The notes beneath the pieces were generated by a model. That model was given only the letters and a program-made list of their open reading frames with translations. It was not told the origin of the DNA and searched no databases. Positions 11,354 to 24,289 of a stretch of 64,000 bases of DNA are shown here, one piece after another. Source of the stretch: Liolophura sinensis (Eukaryota > Mollusca > Polyplacophora > Chitonida > Chitonidae); contig NC_088304.1 in assembly GCF_032854445.1 (NCBI RefSeq), positions 2,976,001-3,040,000 on the forward strand, given 5' to 3'. Every line of letters begins with the position of its first letter. The stretch's first letter is position 1. A program made the position numbers and the translations under genes.

Positions 11354-14139
11354 GAGTGCAACAGTTATTGCTATAGCAAAACGAGAAATAGCTTTGTTCT
11401 TCCCATATCTGTATCAAAGGAAACAGATTTAATCCTTTGAACTCCAAACGACTGTTCAACGATAATTAACGATTTTCTAGTAACATCGAGGATGAGATCG
11501 AAAAAGACTACTTCGTTAGTTCAAAGATTTAAATCTGCTAAAGTTCTTTGATTTGGCTCTTTACTTGTTCGATGAAAACGCCACCTAGCGGCGAAATCGC
11601 AACCTTAAAACATAATTTATGTTGGCTTTACAGGCTTTGTACATATTTGACAAAATTTGTAATAACTAATATATGGCTTAATTTAAAGAGATCATTTCTC
11701 TCTAAATTGCACAAAACTGATGTAAATACTTTATCTCCAATTGCTAGTTTCTAGTTACATATCCAGGTGAATATTAATTTTATGTAAATGCTTCTGTCCA
11801 GGCTTCACTTATGCTAGAAACTGTATTATAACAATGTGGTGATGGAGAACTATTTTTCACGCGTAATTTATGTAATATATGTTTGCATGCCGATGTGGTA
11901 GATTCACTCGTCCCTTATGAACCTTTTTTATCGTATTTATTCCTCCCTAATTTGCTAGAGAGAAATCATTCTACCGAAATGCCCTGTTACTCAGACCATC
12001 CCAAATACTAGAACATTCTTAAAATGAGTTCCTAAATTCCTTTCCCTAAATTTACGCTATCAAGCAATATTTTGACATTGTTACATCAGAAATGAGAATT
12101 TTAAAGTGATTGGAAATTTTAAATTAAATCTATGAGAACTTCGTGATCCCAAGGCCTAGAGAGGCCCATGAAGATGTGATTCTCTACAAATGTCTGAATT
12201 TCCCGTGTGGACAGTTGAACAGGCGATAAAATGTTGAAATACATGTTTTTTAACACAAGTAGAAAAACCATCTACGCATCTTCACTTAACTAAGCGACTA
12301 TTCCTTGCAATTAGTGTGATAAATGTACGGTGTGTAAAACACTGACTGCGAGTGTATAGTTAGTATAACTTTACCTTTACGTCATACGGAGAGTTAATGA
12401 GTGATAGGATAGAGTAACACTTTCGGTTTTGGTCTGCCATTTGGCTTATGCCACGCCCCGTTAACTTTCAACTGTTTTCGAGAAAAATTATAGATAATAC
12501 CTGTGAAAGGTATAAATTCGAATTGTCCAGCGCCACATCAGCCTGAAAAACTACACCGAACACTGAAATTGAATTTCAATGAATTCTGGTGTGTAAAGCC
12601 AAAATGACACACCGGGCAAAAAATATGGCGGAGACATTTTCATAATAATACTTTAAAAGTTTTTACGTGTTATATTGTTTCTGATGTATTGAGTGACAAT
12701 TCCCTTCTCGCCGAACAAAAGTTACTACGGTAAGTTTTGGAATTCAGATTATACAAATTAAAATTCATGAAATCAGGTCGGTGACGTAAAACTGTCCAAT
12801 CGGCCAAATTCGCGCGTTATTCAATGTAATAAACGTTGAAAAACATCTCGATTGAAAACGCATGGGCAGTTTTAGTTTGCTTGAAAATAAATTCATCATC
12901 ATGCAAACATTCAGAATTCATTGCCTTAAACTTACAATAATTTACTAATATTCAAGCAAAGCACAAGGCATGGGCCGATGCTAGATTACATAAGACCTTA
13001 TCAACATTTCTCGATTATGACAATCTAAGTGTCATCTCTACAAGCATGGTCTACAGGCGAATTGACCCTTCTTTGGCTGAAGAGGTTAAACCTTATCACC
13101 AATCAGAATCGTCGTTACAAAACATTAAGCGTGAAGAGACGACTTCTCTGACTAGTTATGACTAGTGCGCATTCTGGTTGCTTCTTGTGAAAAATACCTT
13201 GATCACGGGTAACTGACTGCCAAGTGTGAACACAGGAGAGCCAGTTACCTTTGTATTCCATTTACACGATATTTGTCTTGTTTTCTTCTCTTTTAGTCCT
13301 CAAAAGACATAATTGTTAAAATGCGTAACTATTTCGTACAAACCATTAACAGCAATTTTAAGGCTGTAACTAAAACACTTTTTGTGCTGTTGTGATATAC
13401 AATGTTCATGTAAATGGGTCAAAATCGAGGTATTTCAGAAATACGATACTTTTGCCATTTTTTGTTCTTCAGAAGTTCTTATTTTGCCTTGTTAAGCTAT
13501 AGATCTGAAACTGATAAATGCTAACAACAACATATGTGGATGTGTACGTGGAAAATATAAGATTGATTCTTTACCTGTTTAGAAAATCGATCAGTTTGGA
13601 TAATCATCGACATCCACTGTGTCCACTTATGTGTTCTTTTATGGATCGGAGGATATAATATTCTCGTTGGTCATGTACAAGTACTCTGATTAGGGGCGCG
13701 TGATTTTGTACTCCAGTAAATGATGCATGTATATACCATTGTTGAACTTTGTATCTAGTGTGTGCGTATTGTCGAATTGTCTAGATGACAAACTGAACTT
13801 TGTTAAATTTTTGCTCCTTTCCAACTCTGTGACATTTCTCAGATTATTCATGAAAGTGAGCACGATATGACTAAAGGGTACCAGCATCACTTGTACTAAT
13901 GAAGAGAAATGACTCTGTCTTTAAACTTTCTCAGATTAACGACACAATTTTAGGTACAGTATTACGTGAAATGTGTTCTGACTTCTGTCTTCAGATATTC
14001 TGTTACCTGTTGATGAATGTGATATTTTCGATATTTATTACTTTAAAGTAATGCGCATGTCTGATATTTCACGTGCATGTATAGTAAACATCGCCATTAC
14101 TTTCCAGTTTGATTCACTTTTTGAGACTTGTTATACCGG
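11354..14139. other. intergenic, no gene recognised
   Basis: No supported exon. A segment near 13060-13145, containing 'ccttatcaccaatcagaatc', resembles 14420-14505, containing 'ccttaccaccaatcagaatc', so an old dispersed or duplicated repeat is present. Confidence 0.45.
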
Positions 14140-14850
14140 GCTTTGTGGTCTTTCTATCGTTAACTTTACATGCCGGTACAGTTTGTGAAACAAGTCCAGT
14201 GATACTGTTTCACAAAGCACTTGTTAAGCCTAATTAAATCTCATTGGTGTCAAAGCTAGTATCTCCTCCCATTTCTACCTTTTCACTAACTTTAAGACTG
14301 AAGTCAAAAATTCAATCACAGTTATGCTGTAGGAAGTTTTGCAAAAATTTTGCAGAGATTCTTAAGTTTTTAGCTGCTTGGTCAATACGAGCCCATTAGT
14401 AATACCTACTTCCAGCTCGTCCAGCTAATTAACCCTCCTTTGACTGAACAGTTTAAAACCTTACCACCAATCAGAATCCCGGCTACAAAACGTAAAAGGA
14501 TGAAGAGGCCACCCCCCCCCCCCCCTTCACAAAAAAAAACACCCCAAAACATGAAATCGATTACAAGAGTCGTTCAGAGAGTAGATATTGGTTCACATCT
14601 AGAAATGAAAAAAAGGAACCTTGTCCGGTATGATCACTATTTTCTATTTTCTATCACTAATCATTCTTTCTATCGTTAACTTTACATACCGGTACAGTTC
14701 GTGAGACAAGTCCGGTGTTACTGTTTCACAAAACACTTGTTAAGCCTACGAAATCGATTACACGAGTCGTGCAGGGAGTAGATATTAGTTCAGATCTAGT
14801 AATGAAAAAGAAATCTTGTCTGATATGATCACTATTTTCTAAGAAAGAAA
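14140..14850. repeat. local duplications (two interleaved blocks)
   Basis: Block 1, containing 'ctatcgttaactttacat' and 'tgtttcacaaagcacttgtt', occurs at about 14153-14235 and again at 14670-14750. Block 2, containing 'gaaatcgattacaagagtcg' and 'tatgatcactattttct', occurs at about 14552-14650 and again at 14750-14842. A C-run followed by an A-run lies at about 14509-14540. Confidence 0.75.
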
Positions 14851-16244
14851 TCATTCAAATTTAATGGGGATACCGCATTAGAATTCCAAGTGCATGTAGC
14901 TTCAGGAACGTTATTTTAAACTGATCGGTGATGTGAAAGTATACGCTGACAGTAAGAATTATCTCCCTTTTCTCATACCTGGCGCTGTTAGCAACGAACA
15001 TAGACTGGATTTTTGTGAACTTCGATTTCTTATTTCAGTTCGTGTGAGCAGAAATACTTCTGTGTATTTCCTTTTATATTATGTAGTGTATTCAACATAT
15101 CAGGCGATTTTTTTTAAAATTTAAGTGGAAATATCACACCACTTAGAGTTTCAAAAACAAACTATGAAAGTTTGAAAAGAAATATCACTACCGGCTGTTT
15201 TTGGTGTGTTTTTTTTTTAAATAACGTATCAACGAGGCAGTTGTACTGTCCGAAAGAAAATTTTATGATTTTTCCTTTGTATTAATTATGATATTCGATG
15301 TTTCCTATAAACATGACTGTACCGCTGTATTGAAATATTGTCAGCATTATGAGTTTCAGAATGAGTGAGACTGAGTAATACTCAACTCTGTGCACCCATA
15401 TGTAAGTGATATCATTAGGGTCATCTCCCAGACGTTTGTTACAATTTGTTCTGTTGAGGTCAATAATTTTGTTCTTAGAGTTGAACTTTTCTTTAACAGG
15501 ATTTGTCAAGACATCTGGGAAAGAAAATAACTACATTATCTCAGCGAGAATATTGAATTATTAGAAACAAAAATGTCCAAGAAATAGTTTATGGAAATGG
15601 GTTAATGGACTTTTATGTTTCCAAAATTACTGTCTTGTATCTTTTTAGCGTACGCTTCACTATTCATTTATTGTTTAAATATATAGGGGAACAAAGGCCA
15701 CTGTGTATGTCACCGTTTACTGTCTTTGTGGGCAGGCCTGCTTGGATTACAGCGCGTCTGTCGATCAGGTGCCAAATAACACGAGATTAGACGAGAATTT
15801 TGTCATAGCACGCTTTGGCAGCGTGCTTGGTTATCTGTCCTCTGTTTATGGTTTGATTTGTCATTGCCGCACCTGAAGGATCATCCGCTGTTGTCCATGT
15901 TACTTACTAATCTTCTTCTGTCGCGCGCTTGATCATAGCTCACGACATATCTTGATTATGTTTTTATGAAGAAAATAAATATTTTTAACAAGAAAGTATC
16001 TTCTTCTTTATTTTATTTCACGCTGACACACACCCGTCACGCAAGGAGTGTTTGTAACACTTACACAGAACTGTTTGTGTTCGTCTAATTCAGCGATGGT
16101 AGATAGATTTCCTCCATCACCTCGACAATATGTGACTTGTTTATGGCTATAAAGCCAATCGTCAAGCAATGCAAGATCTACTTTCTGCCATTTTTACCTC
16201 CTTTTTTTGAAAATCCTGAAGTACCAATGGGATGATTATTTGTT
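14851..16244. other. intergenic, no gene recognised
   Basis: No supported exon. A perfect 8-bp stem with a 5-nt loop ('agcacgct' / 'agcgtgct') lies at 15807-15827, and an AATAAA lies near 15975. Neither can be tied to a transcript here. Confidence 0.45.
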
Positions 16245-16977
16245 TAGTCTTATATTTACATTTCTGTATTCTCTACTCTTGGCACTCCTCACAAACCCAT
16301 TCTTTAGCTCACGATTCTCAATAATAATAATAATAATGTCTCCAGTCAGGATGTATTCAGATTTTGTCATAAATGAAACAGATGATCCATAATCACAGCT
16401 GTTGTCTCCAGGGGAGAAATCGGTCAATCAAATACCGTGATATGGGAGTAACTGGCCATTTTTGAAGCGAAAGGCTTAGTATACTCGTGGGATATCCATG
16501 GTTTGTTCAGTCTAGCCGTCAAAACGGACATTCGTATACCAGTCGTCAACCAAAATGGACGTTCCATAATCGTAAGGTTCTATTCCCAAAACAACGTTCA
16601 TACAAAGCCACCTAAGAAATATAAACAAGTATAAAAAGTACGAAATTATAACAAGGACTGATGGAAAGAGGTGTAGTCGGGACTTTTCAGTGACGCGAGT
16701 GTTCTAGGCGAATTGAGTATAGACCTATATCACTATTCAAATCTTGTCACGTGTTAGTTTAGAATATCAAAACAAAATTGGGCACACATGACAGGATTAC
16801 GAACATCCTGTTCCTTGAAAATGCGTGGTAAATAAACAAAATTAAGGCCTCCGTCTAAATATTTTAACTTTAGAAAGAATCGATCTTGTGGGGTTTCGCT
16901 TGTAGTGCCAAGACGATATCGCCCTCGTAAAAGTGGAATATTGTTGAGTAGGCTACTGCGTAAATCAACAATCAAAT

Positions 16978-17004
16978 AAATAAATAAATAAATAAATAAA
17001 TAAG
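16978..17004. repeat. (AAAT)n microsatellite
   Basis: Seven AAAT-type repeats. The matching locus in copy 2 is at about 24107-24134. Confidence 0.8.
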
Positions 17005-17159
17005 AATAAAAAGATGACGATAACATCTAAAAAACGATTCATATTGATACAGACGTACAACCACAATGAAACGTGGCCACGTGGTACGCTGGAATTATAC
17101 ATGTTACTTGATACGTCTTGAGAAGAGGCCGAATTTCACCGGTTACTTGTGACCAATTG

Positions 17160-17935
17160 CCACCTGTCACATTCTCACTGGTCTGGTTTTATTCTCTCTA
17201 TGCTGTGCGTTTATCACATTCTCATCGCTGCTCTGGTTTTACTCTTTATACTGTACGTCTATCACATTCTTGTCACTGCCCAGGTTTTACCCTCTTATAC
17301 TGTACGTCTATCACATTCTCGTCGCTGCTCAGGTTTTACCCTCTTATACTGTACGTCTATCACATTCTCGTCGCTGGTCTGGTTTTACTCTCTGTGTTGT
17401 GCGTTTATCACATTCTCGTCGCTGCTCAGGTTTTACTCTCTATGCTGTACGTCTATCACATACTCGTGGCTGCTCTGGTTTTACTCTCTATGCTGTACGT
17501 CTATCACATTCTCGTCGCTGCTCTGGTTTTACTCTCTGTGTTGTGCGTTTATCACATTCTCGTCGCTGATGAGGATTTACTCTCTATGCTGTACGTCTAT
17601 CACATTCTCGTCGCTGCTCAGGTTTTACCCTCTTATACTGTACGTCTATCACATTCTCGTCGCTGGTCTGGTTTTACTCTCTGTGTTGTGCGTTTATCAC
17701 ATTCTCGTCGCTGCTCAGGTTTTACTCTCTATGCTGTACGTCTATCACATACTCCTGGCTGCTCTGGTTTTACTCTCTATGCTGTACGTCTATCACATTC
17801 TCGTCGCTGCTCTGGTTTTACTCTCTGTGTTGTGCGTTTATCACATTCTCGTCGCTGATGAGGATTTAGTCTCTATGCTGTACGTCTATCACATTCTCGT
17901 CGCTGCTCAGGTTTTACTCTCTATACTGTACGTCC
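17160..17935. repeat. 48-bp minisatellite, copy 1, about 16 units
   Basis: Units contain 'ttttactctctatgctgtac' and 'tctatcacattctcgtcgctg'. Because 48 is 16 codons and the unit has no stop in forward frames, long open frames appear in all three forward frames (for example 17149-17967, a 16-residue repeat containing LYVYHILVAA). These begin without an ATG and have no splice or homology support, so they are not called as genes. Units with an extra base (ccctctta) break the register. Confidence 0.95.
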
Positions 17936-18123
17936 TTTATTATACTCAAACTGCTCATGTTCATTAACAGAATCGTGCTAAGTTGCTTGCTATGTCTCGG
18001 TCCGTCTAGCAGGGATGAATATTAGGATGGTAATAGATTTCAGCAACACGTGACAACCATTTGGAGGTACAAACCGGAAGTGTCTTTATTCCCATATATC
18101 TAGAGATATCCTTCTCAGTATCT

Positions 18124-18565
18124 GGCCACAGACCCCCATTAGTTTTCCATAAGCGACAAAGTTAACGTTTAGTGCTGTACCTCAGCCCCAAACATTCCGA
18201 GGCCAATAAGCTTTGGTGCATACCTGGTCCAGCCTGTGAGAAAGAAGCCATAAAAATCTTGACATAGGTTGACCGTCAAAATCTGGACCTTTCCATGCCG
18301 GCAGCTGGGAGGGGTGCCTAGCAACGCCAAGGGGACGTCACTCACAGCCTCATCACCACCTGTCTCCTTGTGTCCTCTCGCCCAGAATTTCAAACTTTCA
18401 TCATTAAAACTCATACCTGCCCAAAGCTTAGACAATTTCCAGCATTTTGATACCAAGCATGCACCTGTACACCAAAAACGGCAGGCTGGCAGCAAAAAAA
18501 AGACTTTACACCCTAAAATACATAGAACTACAATCGTTCGGAAGTTGTAATGGGGGTCTGTGTCC
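18124..18565. mobile_element. MITE-like element with short terminal inverted repeats, copy 1
   Basis: The ends 'ggccacagacccccatta' and the reverse complement of 'taatgggggtctgtgtcc' form an imperfect 25-bp inverted repeat with a perfect 15-bp core, enclosing about 390 bp with no transposase. No clear target-site duplication was identified. It is present in both copies of the segmental duplication. Confidence 0.5.
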
Positions 18566-19854
18566 ATCTTGGACATACAGAGTTATTTCCCATATACTGA
18601 ATAGCACACATATATCACATTGCTGACAGTTATGTCATTATAGATCATGTTTCTATTGAATTTTCTCCTAAAATCACTGCGAAATCTGCATAGATGAATT
18701 TTGAGTCAAATTCGTTGTATTGAGACTATGTGACTGGCTGATTTTCATAACGTCTACATGTAATCATGCATGCTTCCTTAAAAACATCGTTAAAATGCAG
18801 TTAATTCTAAAGGCATCTAAATTCCAGGAAAGACTCAATATCTATTGATGTCTGAATTTATAACATTCGAACGGAATTAAGCCTACGGTGAGTAGTCGTT
18901 GTCGTTTTCAGATACTTCCTTTTATTCTATGTCAAACTGTTTGTAATGGTCACCACAAAGGGTCGTACGTCACTCTGTTATGGCAAGTACCTGTGCTCAG
19001 GAATCGGAACTGTTTGGTCGAGCCAAGCATTACCAGAGATGTTTGATCTCTTGCGTCATTGCGTGATTTGTATAATTGAGTACTTGCCTTCATAAAACGT
19101 GAGCTTCAAGTCCTACCATGTGTTAACACGTGTCAAAGACAACCAAATTTGGCGCCAGAAACTCATTAAGTTTTCATTCAGTGCATATTCATATTCATCT
19201 CTTGTATAAAGGTCTGTGGGAACATTGGATCATGGGCCTACGAAACTTCTGTAACGTATCATGTGAACACTGGCTAGAAAATGATATTAAAACGACGAAG
19301 TAGGCTACAGTTGACATAAAATCGTTTACAGCGCAGTCAATAGCGGAGAGCTTATGGAAACCTTTAACTGCCTTATCATGAATCTGTGCAATGTCTTTGC
19401 GAGATGTTATATTATACAAAAATTGATTTCCATTGCAACGGCTCTATCAAAATCCGTCTGTGTTTATTCAGGATGTTTGCATACATTGCGATCTGTCAAC
19501 TGGCAATCACATTCGTGTAAGCTAGGCTACTAATTAAGTCCATGGATTCATGAGAACGGGCATGCGTCTGTATAAAAGCGATTTCACCTTTGATGACCGT
19601 AAAAATATTAGCTTCTAGTAAAAGAAGCTGTCCAGATTTATTTAACATTCCTACAAAATATCAGAGTTCGTTTTTCTAACTTCACACTCTCCTTCCTTAG
19701 TATTTAAAGCTCTTTCAAATACTACTTTTCTTCCACCAATACGATGGGTATATCTGAATATCACATGCAGGGGAGTTCGTCAGTAACTTGCCCAAGGTCG
19801 GTGGTTTATACCGGTCACATCGGCTTCCTCCATCCGTAAACCTGGCTGTCATTG

Positions 19855-19866
19855 TATATATATATA
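19855..19866. repeat. (TA)6 in copy 1
   Basis: Twelve bases of TA, flanked by the same sequence that flanks (TA)39 at 27121-27198. Confidence 0.9.
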
Positions 19867-20384
19867 AATGACGAGTGTTTCAGCGTTACAATAAACAAAG
19901 AAAGAACTAAGCAATGTTTCCCAGTTTATGGATTCTTATACCCGTTAAATAAGTTCACACAATAAAATTGACTGGTTACGGCCGATCGTAAATTTCCTCA
20001 CCCAGAAGAGAAGTACATATATACATGTGAATTAGTGAATTAATTTACACTCTATTTTACTCACATCGCTACAGTCCTTAATTCAAAAGCTTGTTTGTTA
20101 ATTAAGGTTACCGAGCATTTCCATTCTTAGAATTCGAAATTTTATAACCTGGATCAGGCCTAGCTCAGTTTACGAATATAGGCGGAACACCATGCCTTAA
20201 AGTTTGATAGTGCTTAAGTCCGGTTAACGAATGACTGCGAATGAAGAAGACTGGTTGCACGTCATAATATGTGTAGATGGTGGTGCTACATTTGAAGAAC
20301 AGATTCCGTTAAAATGCAATCCACGAACATCTGCGTCTGAGAACAGGTAACAGATAGCGACTGTTTTAACAATGAACCTCCTTC

Positions 20385-20735
20385 AAAACACGCAACTTCA
20401 TGCTGGATATAGAGAAACTCGTGGCGAATTGTCTAATTCAAATCAACACAGCTGAGAGCGGTGAGAATATTTTGGAAAACTTTTCAGAAACATGATCGTA
20501 AATAGCAAATGTCAAGATTATTTCAGGAGAGATGAGTTCAGAGGCAATATTTGGAAAGTCTAAGAATACTGAACATGAAGCGATAATATATAATCATGCC
20601 CTCTTTCAAAACACATAACGTTATGCTGGATATACAGAAACTCGTGGTAAACTGTCTAACTGATATCAACGCCGCTGATAACGGTGAGAATATTTTGGAA
20701 AACTTTTCAGAAGCATTGATAATCACACCCATAAA
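20385..20735. repeat. 210-bp internal tandem duplication, copy 1
   Basis: Two diverged halves share 'tgctggatat', 'gaaactcgtgg' and 'ggtgagaatattttggaaaa', at about 20395-20510 and 20605-20730. The pair is repeated in copy 2 at about 27715-28070. Confidence 0.8.
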
Positions 20736-20863
20736 TTGCATTTCACACTAAAAAATTGTCCATCCTGTTTAAATATATTCCGTGTGGCATTATAGAATGG
20801 TAAATCCGATGAACTCGTTGATATGCTGTATTTTTCTTTAAGGATGCAGTCAAAACAACTCTG

Positions 20864-21045
20864 TGGGGTAAGGCAGAGGTGAGGGGCTAACCTGGTCACG
20901 CGTTCCAGTAAGTTCAGTACATTTCCGAAAAATTCCGACCATATATAGGGGAAATATGCACAAAATAGAGCGGTTATTTAGGGGATATAAATTCTCTTAA
21001 AACCAAAATTGGCTTTTCGGAGCTCCTTTTCATTGTATCCTTAAA
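20864..21045 (+). repeat. dispersed non-autonomous repeat
   Basis: It contains 'aaaacaactctgtggggtaa', 'ggggaaatatgcacaaaata' and 'caaaattggcttttcggagc'. Related sequences lie at 28180-28395 (copy 2) and, inverted, at 31335-31565; a weaker one is at 40145-40330. Coding potential was not seen; class unknown. Confidence 0.5.
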
Positions 21046-22694
21046 GTATAGTTCAGACTGCTTCTACACCCGCAGAAGTGTTCATGGTTTGATAGCCATG
21101 AAAGGTCGACTTCATTAATATGCAAAGATCCACGGGAATCTTGGTATGCTCAGGCACATCTCTTCATGAACAAGAGAATCACGATCATTTCGGCCAAAAC
21201 CGTACAATACTCTGTCAGCAAACCATTCAAATGATTAACATCCCACAGCGGGTGACGTTTGTCACGTTCGACGTTCTATTTATTTATCTATTTGTTTCAT
21301 TGGCATTTCAATAACCTTCTAATACTGGGCCCGACTGTTCAAACTGGTTTAATTCTTAATACCACATTTAACCACATTAAGCCAAGTCTCCAGTTATGTA
21401 TTTAGCCTAAAATAAATTGTCTAACATTATATTAAAGACAAACTAAAACTGATGCAGTAAAAGTTATACTATGAAGAACTGCAATGGCTGAGTTTGGCTA
21501 AAAATGTAAATATAAAAGATGCCCTGATCCTAGTATTAGCTGATACGCTCTCGGACAACTGGGCCCAAACGTGCATCCGACATTGATAGAAGACAAACAC
21601 GTGGATTACAAAATACGTACCACTACACAAACGCTCCAACAACTGCCGTTGATTGTTTATAACCACTAAGGTCCCTTGGACAATAAGAACGTAGGAATAA
21701 TTAGATATTCCTGCCCATGTTCGTACAAAATTCTAACTTTTTACTAGTCTTGTATTCTGTTGTCCCTCATGAAGTGGGAAGGGGCGATATCAGTATCGCA
21801 TGCAGAGTCACAGCCATTACGTGTTTAGAGGTAAATACAGGCAAAAACATATCTTGGCGTCAATGTGATGAGCCAGTATGCTTGGAGTGTCTTTTTTTGT
21901 TTTGTTTTGTTTTTTTCGCTTAACCTACATTTGTTATGTCCGTTGTTAAACTTTACGTTTAAGAAAGCTGATCAGTTACACCTAGGCGTGTGGTTTCCCT
22001 CGGTTTCCTGTATGTGGTTTCCCTTACCCCGTATACTTACCCGGATTCAACCGCGACCCGATCACATTTCACCAGACACTGCTGTTCTCCCGTCGACTTC
22101 TAGCCAGTCTGGGCGCTCACTGAAAATCCTAGACCAGTACGCGGGAAGTGCATGCGTCTCTCAGATACGACCGTTCGTAACAGGAAGTTTGTCATCGCTT
22201 ATATATGAATTTATAGGATCTGAAACACAAGGTGGATGAGAAGTTGTTGTGTGCGCCGGACCGCACTACACTCGCTCGTCTTATCAGTGTTGTTAAACCC
22301 ACGTGTCTTATGTGAATTAGAACAATATACTACTTGATTCTGAATCACTACCGTTAGATGTAAGGCCTACTTCAGGTTATGAGGGATTAGCGGGACGATG
22401 TATAGGCATTGCACGGACTGAGAATAAGCCCACCAGAACGAGGGGCCTCACAGTTTAGCCGGCACACAGTCCTGTGTGTTTCACAGAGTTATTCTGTCAT
22501 GATGCACTCAACTCAGTCTCCACCATGGTTGACTGACTGTCAGCTTGTAAATGACTGACGAGAACCTTGTTGGGCAGAGAACAAGCAATTTCCAAGTCAC
22601 CGACCTTTTTCAGTGGCTTACTGCATGTTGGTAAATTACAGGTAAGCAGGCCCTTTTCTTTTATTTCTTGCTTTCTTTCTTTCTTTATTTGTTT

Positions 22695-22850
22695 ATTTAT
22701 TTATGTATTTATTTAGTATTTTACACCGTACTCAAACATATTTCAGTTATATGACGGCGGTCGGCATTACGGTAAGAGGCAACCGGCCAGAGCCCGGGTA
22801 ATCTCACGATGATCCACAGGTTGCTGACAGACCTTACCACGGGGAGTCTC
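22695..22850 (-). mobile_element. truncated SINE-1, copy 1
   Basis: It reads antisense: an AAAT-type tail (here TTTA), 'ttttacaccgtactcaaaca', 'cgacggcggtcggcattac', 'ccagagcccgggtaatctc'. The tRNA-like head is missing. The same fragment lies in copy 2 at about 30395-30545. Confidence 0.75.
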
Positions 22851-24289
22851 TCTCTTTTATAAATAGTATATGATCGTCTATAAATGTATTACTGCTATCT
22901 ACTTCCTTTAAACCAAAATGTTACAGATAACATAAATAATGTCAAATCCAAAAATTTTGACAGTAGTGCCATAGAGTAGGGAAAGTATTTAACTTTCTAA
23001 TGTGTTGGGAATTTTACATTGTACTGACCGCTTAGCATATATTGTAATACGACACAAGATAGTACTGCGTTCCTCGTCATAAAAGTTACAAAAATCATGT
23101 AATGTAAGATAAAGTTATAACCGGCATACAATCATTACAATCATTGTTAACACTTTAAGATGTTGCTAGTCATATTTTGGGGCATTTAAAATGTTGTAAC
23201 ATTTTAACCCTTTAACCCTTTTAACCCTTTATATAACCTCACACATATAGATGTAAATACATTTCATCTGCATCGTTCGTAATAATTTTTAAGTCATATG
23301 AGAACGAGAAATCATCAGGTATAAATATTGTGTCTTCTTGTGAACCAGTCATGTTTCCTTGCTCTAAACTCTCATTATATTAGTCTTATATTTACATTTC
23401 TGTATTCTCTACTCTTGGCACTCCTCACAAACCCATTCTTTAGCTCACGATTCTCAATAATAATAATAATAATGTCTCCAGTCAGGATGTATTCAGATTT
23501 GTCATCAAGGAAACAGATGATCCATAATCACAGCTGTTGTCTCCAGGGGAGAAATCGGTCAATCAAATACCGTGATATGGGAGTAACTGGCCATTTTTGA
23601 AGCGAAAGGCTTAGTATACTCGTGGGATATCCATGGTTTGTTCAGTCTAGCCGTCAAAACGGACATTCGTATACCAGTCGTCAACCAAAATGGACGTTCC
23701 ATAATCGTAAGGTTCTATTCCCAAAACAACGTTCATACAAAGCCACCTAAGAAATATAAACAAGTATAAAAAGTACGAAATTATTACAAGGACTGATGGA
23801 AAGAGGTGTAGTCGCGACTTTTCAGTGACGCGAGTGTTCTAGGCGAATTGAGTATAGACCTATATCACTATTCAAATCTTGTCACGCGTTAGCTTAGAAT
23901 ATCAAAACAAAATTGGGCACACATGACAGGATTACGAACATCCTGTTCCTTGAAAATGCGTGGTAAATAAACAAAATTAAGGCCTCCGCCTAAATATTTT
24001 AACTTTAGAAAGAATCGATCTTGTGGGGTTTCGCCTGTAGTGCCAAGACGATATCGCCCTCGTAAAAGTGGAATATTGTTGAGTACTGCGTAAATCAACA
24101 ATCAAATAAATAAATAAATAAATAAATAAATAAGAATAAAAAGATGACGATAACATCTAAAAAACGATTCATATTGATACAGACGTACAACCACAATGAA
24201 ACGTGGCCACGTGGTACGCTGGAATTATACATGTTACTTGATACGTCTTGACAAGAGGCCGAATTTCACCGGTTACTTGTGACCAATTG

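Larger units (their letters stand above)
16245..23380. repeat. tandem segmental duplication, copy 1 (7.1 kb)
   Basis: From 'tagtcttatatttacatttc' at 16245 the sequence is repeated almost base for base from 23381, a starting offset of 7136. Collinearity persists through the 48-bp array, the inverted-repeat element at 18124, an internal 210-bp duplication, the microsatellites and a SINE-1 fragment. The right end (about 23241-23377) matches 32733-32970 rather than anything near 16200, which places the duplication junction at about 23377-23381. No real gene was found in it. Confidence 0.95.

Noticed and set aside
18169-18576. 135-codon minus-strand open frame
   Set aside because: Lies in the MITE-like element, and the matching region in copy 2 has a different, shorter frame; no sign of constraint.
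23205-23235. Telomere-like 'aaccctttaaccc' repeat
   Set aside because: Only about three irregular units; more likely filler at a deletion junction than telomeric sequence.
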